This document shows, piece by piece, positions 62,903 to 64,000 of a DNA stretch of 64,000 nt; position 1 is the stretch's first letter, and each line of letters begins with the position of its first letter. The notes beneath the pieces were generated by a model. It was not told the DNA's origin. It did no database searches and saw only the letters and a list, made by a program, of their open reading frames with translations. Made by a program: the position numbers and the translations under genes. Source of the DNA: Crocinitomicaceae bacterium (GTDB lineage Bacteria > Bacteroidota > Bacteroidia > Flavobacteriales_D > Crocinitomicaceae); assembly GCA_022447665.1 (NCBI GenBank), contig JAKVAQ010000020.1:7707-71706 (forward strand), given 5' to 3'.

Positions 62903-63921
62903 TTGAAATAGCTAGAATCTAGCTCAGAGAATTTTTTTCTACCACGCAGGAACTTATCCAAGACTATACTTCTTGAGTAAGTTCCTGTTTTATTATATAC
63001 CCCAGAGGTTTTCTTGATTTCTTTACGCTGTTTTAGTAAACGAGCTAAATTGCTGTACATCGCCATATGTGCTTTAAACACGGCAATATAACTTCCCGCT
63101 TGCCCAGTTAAAAGAAACTTCCAAGCTGCAATTCCATCAATAGCAAGCCTTTTAAAGAGTTTAAAGAATAATAATCCCTCATGGTTTTTAATGATCATGA
63201 AGATGCTGTTTCTAAAGTTTAAATAGGTCTTTCTTGGACTATCATAACTAAGGGTTCCGCCTCCAACATGAAAAACTTCCGATCCATGCACATAGAATAT
63301 TTTCATCCCTCTTTTCTTGATTCTCCAACACAAGTCAATTTCTTCCATATGGGCAAAAAAAGCTTCGTCCAATCCGCCAAGCTCATGAAAAACCTTTGAG
63401 CGAATAAACATACAGGCTCCGGTAGCCCAGAATACTTCTCGAGTTTCATCGTATTGTCCTTCATCTTCTTCAGCAAATTCGAAGATTCTACCTCTGCAAA
63501 AAGGGAAATAGTCTTGGTCTAAAAAACCACCAGTCGCCCCAGCATGTTCAAAATGCGTTTGTTTATGATAAGCTTTCACTTTTGGATGGCACGCTGCAAT
63601 GGTTGGGTCTGACTCAAGTATTGCAATACATGGATCAATCCAATTAGGTGTTACTTCAATATCTGAATTAAGAAGAACGTAGTATTCCGCATCTACCTTT
63701 TTGAGTGCTTCATTATAACCTTTCGCAAAGCCACCGTTTTCAGAATTTATGATGAGTTCAAGGTCTGGGTAGTTCGTTTTCAAGAAATCTACAGAATCGT
63801 CGGTACTGCAATTGTCGGCTACGATAACTCGAGCATTACCAGAGTTAGCTACTACTGAAGGCAAGAACTGTTCTAAGTAGTTTCTACCATTATAATTGAG
63901 TATGACAACTGCTACGTCCAT
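62899..63921 (-). CDS. Family 2 glycosyltransferase (rhamnosyltransferase-like)
   Basis: 340 residues of the GT2 group: VVILNYNGRNYLEQFLPSV at the nucleotide site, VIVADNCSTDDSV, the DxD-type YVLLNSDIEV, ATGACMFIRSKVF, and the catalytic region FAHMEEIDLCWRIKKRG. A membrane-associated C-terminal helix is likely (about 245-270). Probably adds sugars to a surface polysaccharide. The upstream end is near the window edge. Confidence 0.85.
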   Translation of the reverse strand: MDVAVVILNYNGRNYLEQFLPSVVANSGNARVIVADNCSTDDSVDFLKTNYPDLELIINSENGGFAKGYNEALKKVDAEYYVLLNSDIEVTPNWIDPCIAILESDPTIAACHPKVKAYHKQTHFEHAGATGGFLDQDYFPFCRGRIFEFAEEDEGQYDETREVFWATGACMFIRSKVFHELGGLDEAFFAHMEEIDLCWRIKKRGMKIFYVHGSEVFHVGGGTLSYDSPRKTYLNFRNSIFMIIKNHEGLLFFKLFKRLAIDGIAAWKFLLTGQAGSYIAVFKAHMAMYSNLARLLKQRKEIKKTSGVYNKTGTYSRSIVLDKFLRGRKKFSELDSSYFN

Positions 63922-64000
63922 TTTAACAGTTGCCGAAGATACTAAGGATTGGTGTAATAGAGGTTACTATTTCCTCCATAATAAAGCTGCGTATTCGTTG

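Noticed and set aside
63922-64000. Upstream minus-strand gene at the window edge
   Set aside because: Two frames are open: one gives NEYAALLWRK then stop at 63967, the other runs to a stop at 63923, just before the glycosyltransferase start. Neither is long enough to assign.

Overview
The window is AT-rich and densely packed, and it reads as a chromosomal segment of a marine-type Bacteroidetes, most likely Flavobacteriales. The evidence is a type IX secretion type B C-terminal domain, several families largely confined to Bacteroidetes (DUF4294, DUF4924, DUF5683, DUF4625), the near absence of Shine-Dalgarno sequences, repeated TAnnTTTG -7 promoter boxes, and a saproxanthin/zeaxanthin-type carotenoid operon. 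The lineage is inferred from gene content only.

Layout. 1-4291: the end of a histone-deacetylase-like gene, then a probable metal (copper?) handling locus (outer-membrane protein, MbnP-like and DUF4625 lipoproteins, a small Cys protein, and a divergent HMA protein). 4318-8997: a periplasmic-sensor SpoIIE-type phosphatase with a lipoprotein, and a small membrane protein. 9002-14387: an export operon (TolC, HlyD, an ABC protein with a degenerate ATPase, TetR). 14548-16583: a radical SAM protein, a nonsense-interrupted DUF6691 gene, a truncated outer-membrane protein, and tRNA-His with a duplicated 3' half. 16653-21331: a large ABCG-like transporter with two exported proteins. 21531-33371: housekeeping genes (hemB, two unrelated aconitases in tandem, an N-acetylglucosamine-kinase-like protein, SiaC, OmpH, DUF4924, a lipid A-type acyltransferase, DinB). 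33497-39299: a giant SLC12-type cotransporter fused to a P-loop NTPase, overlapped by an MscS-like channel gene. 39351-43666: a redox operon (FAD oxidoreductase, membrane polyferredoxin, unknown, glycosyltransferase). 43905-48469: parA, parB, DUF5683, a lipoprotein, DUF4294 and a T9SS cargo protein. 48506-56562: a CarH-like B12 photoreceptor regulator, a 640-bp gene-free region holding about 18 copies of a TTTGTTTAA-like motif, an ECF sigma factor, and a seven-gene carotenoid operon. 56568-63921: an S9 peptidase, an L,D-transpeptidase, a rhomboid protease, a class IV aminotransferase, a TPR protein and a glycosyltransferase.

Two places deserve most attention. The first is the 48.5-56.6 kb module, where a predicted light/adenosylcobalamin sensor, an orphan ECF sigma factor and a dense motif array probably form a switch for carotenoid synthesis. 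The second is the 33.5-39.3 kb pair, in which a cation-chloride-cotransporter-like protein carries about 940 extra residues ending in a P-loop NTPase with a winged-helix-like tail, and is translationally coupled to an MscS-like channel. This looks like an ATP-gated osmotic or ion-homeostasis system that I do not recognise as described. The tRNA-His locus also shows scars of recombination or element loss.
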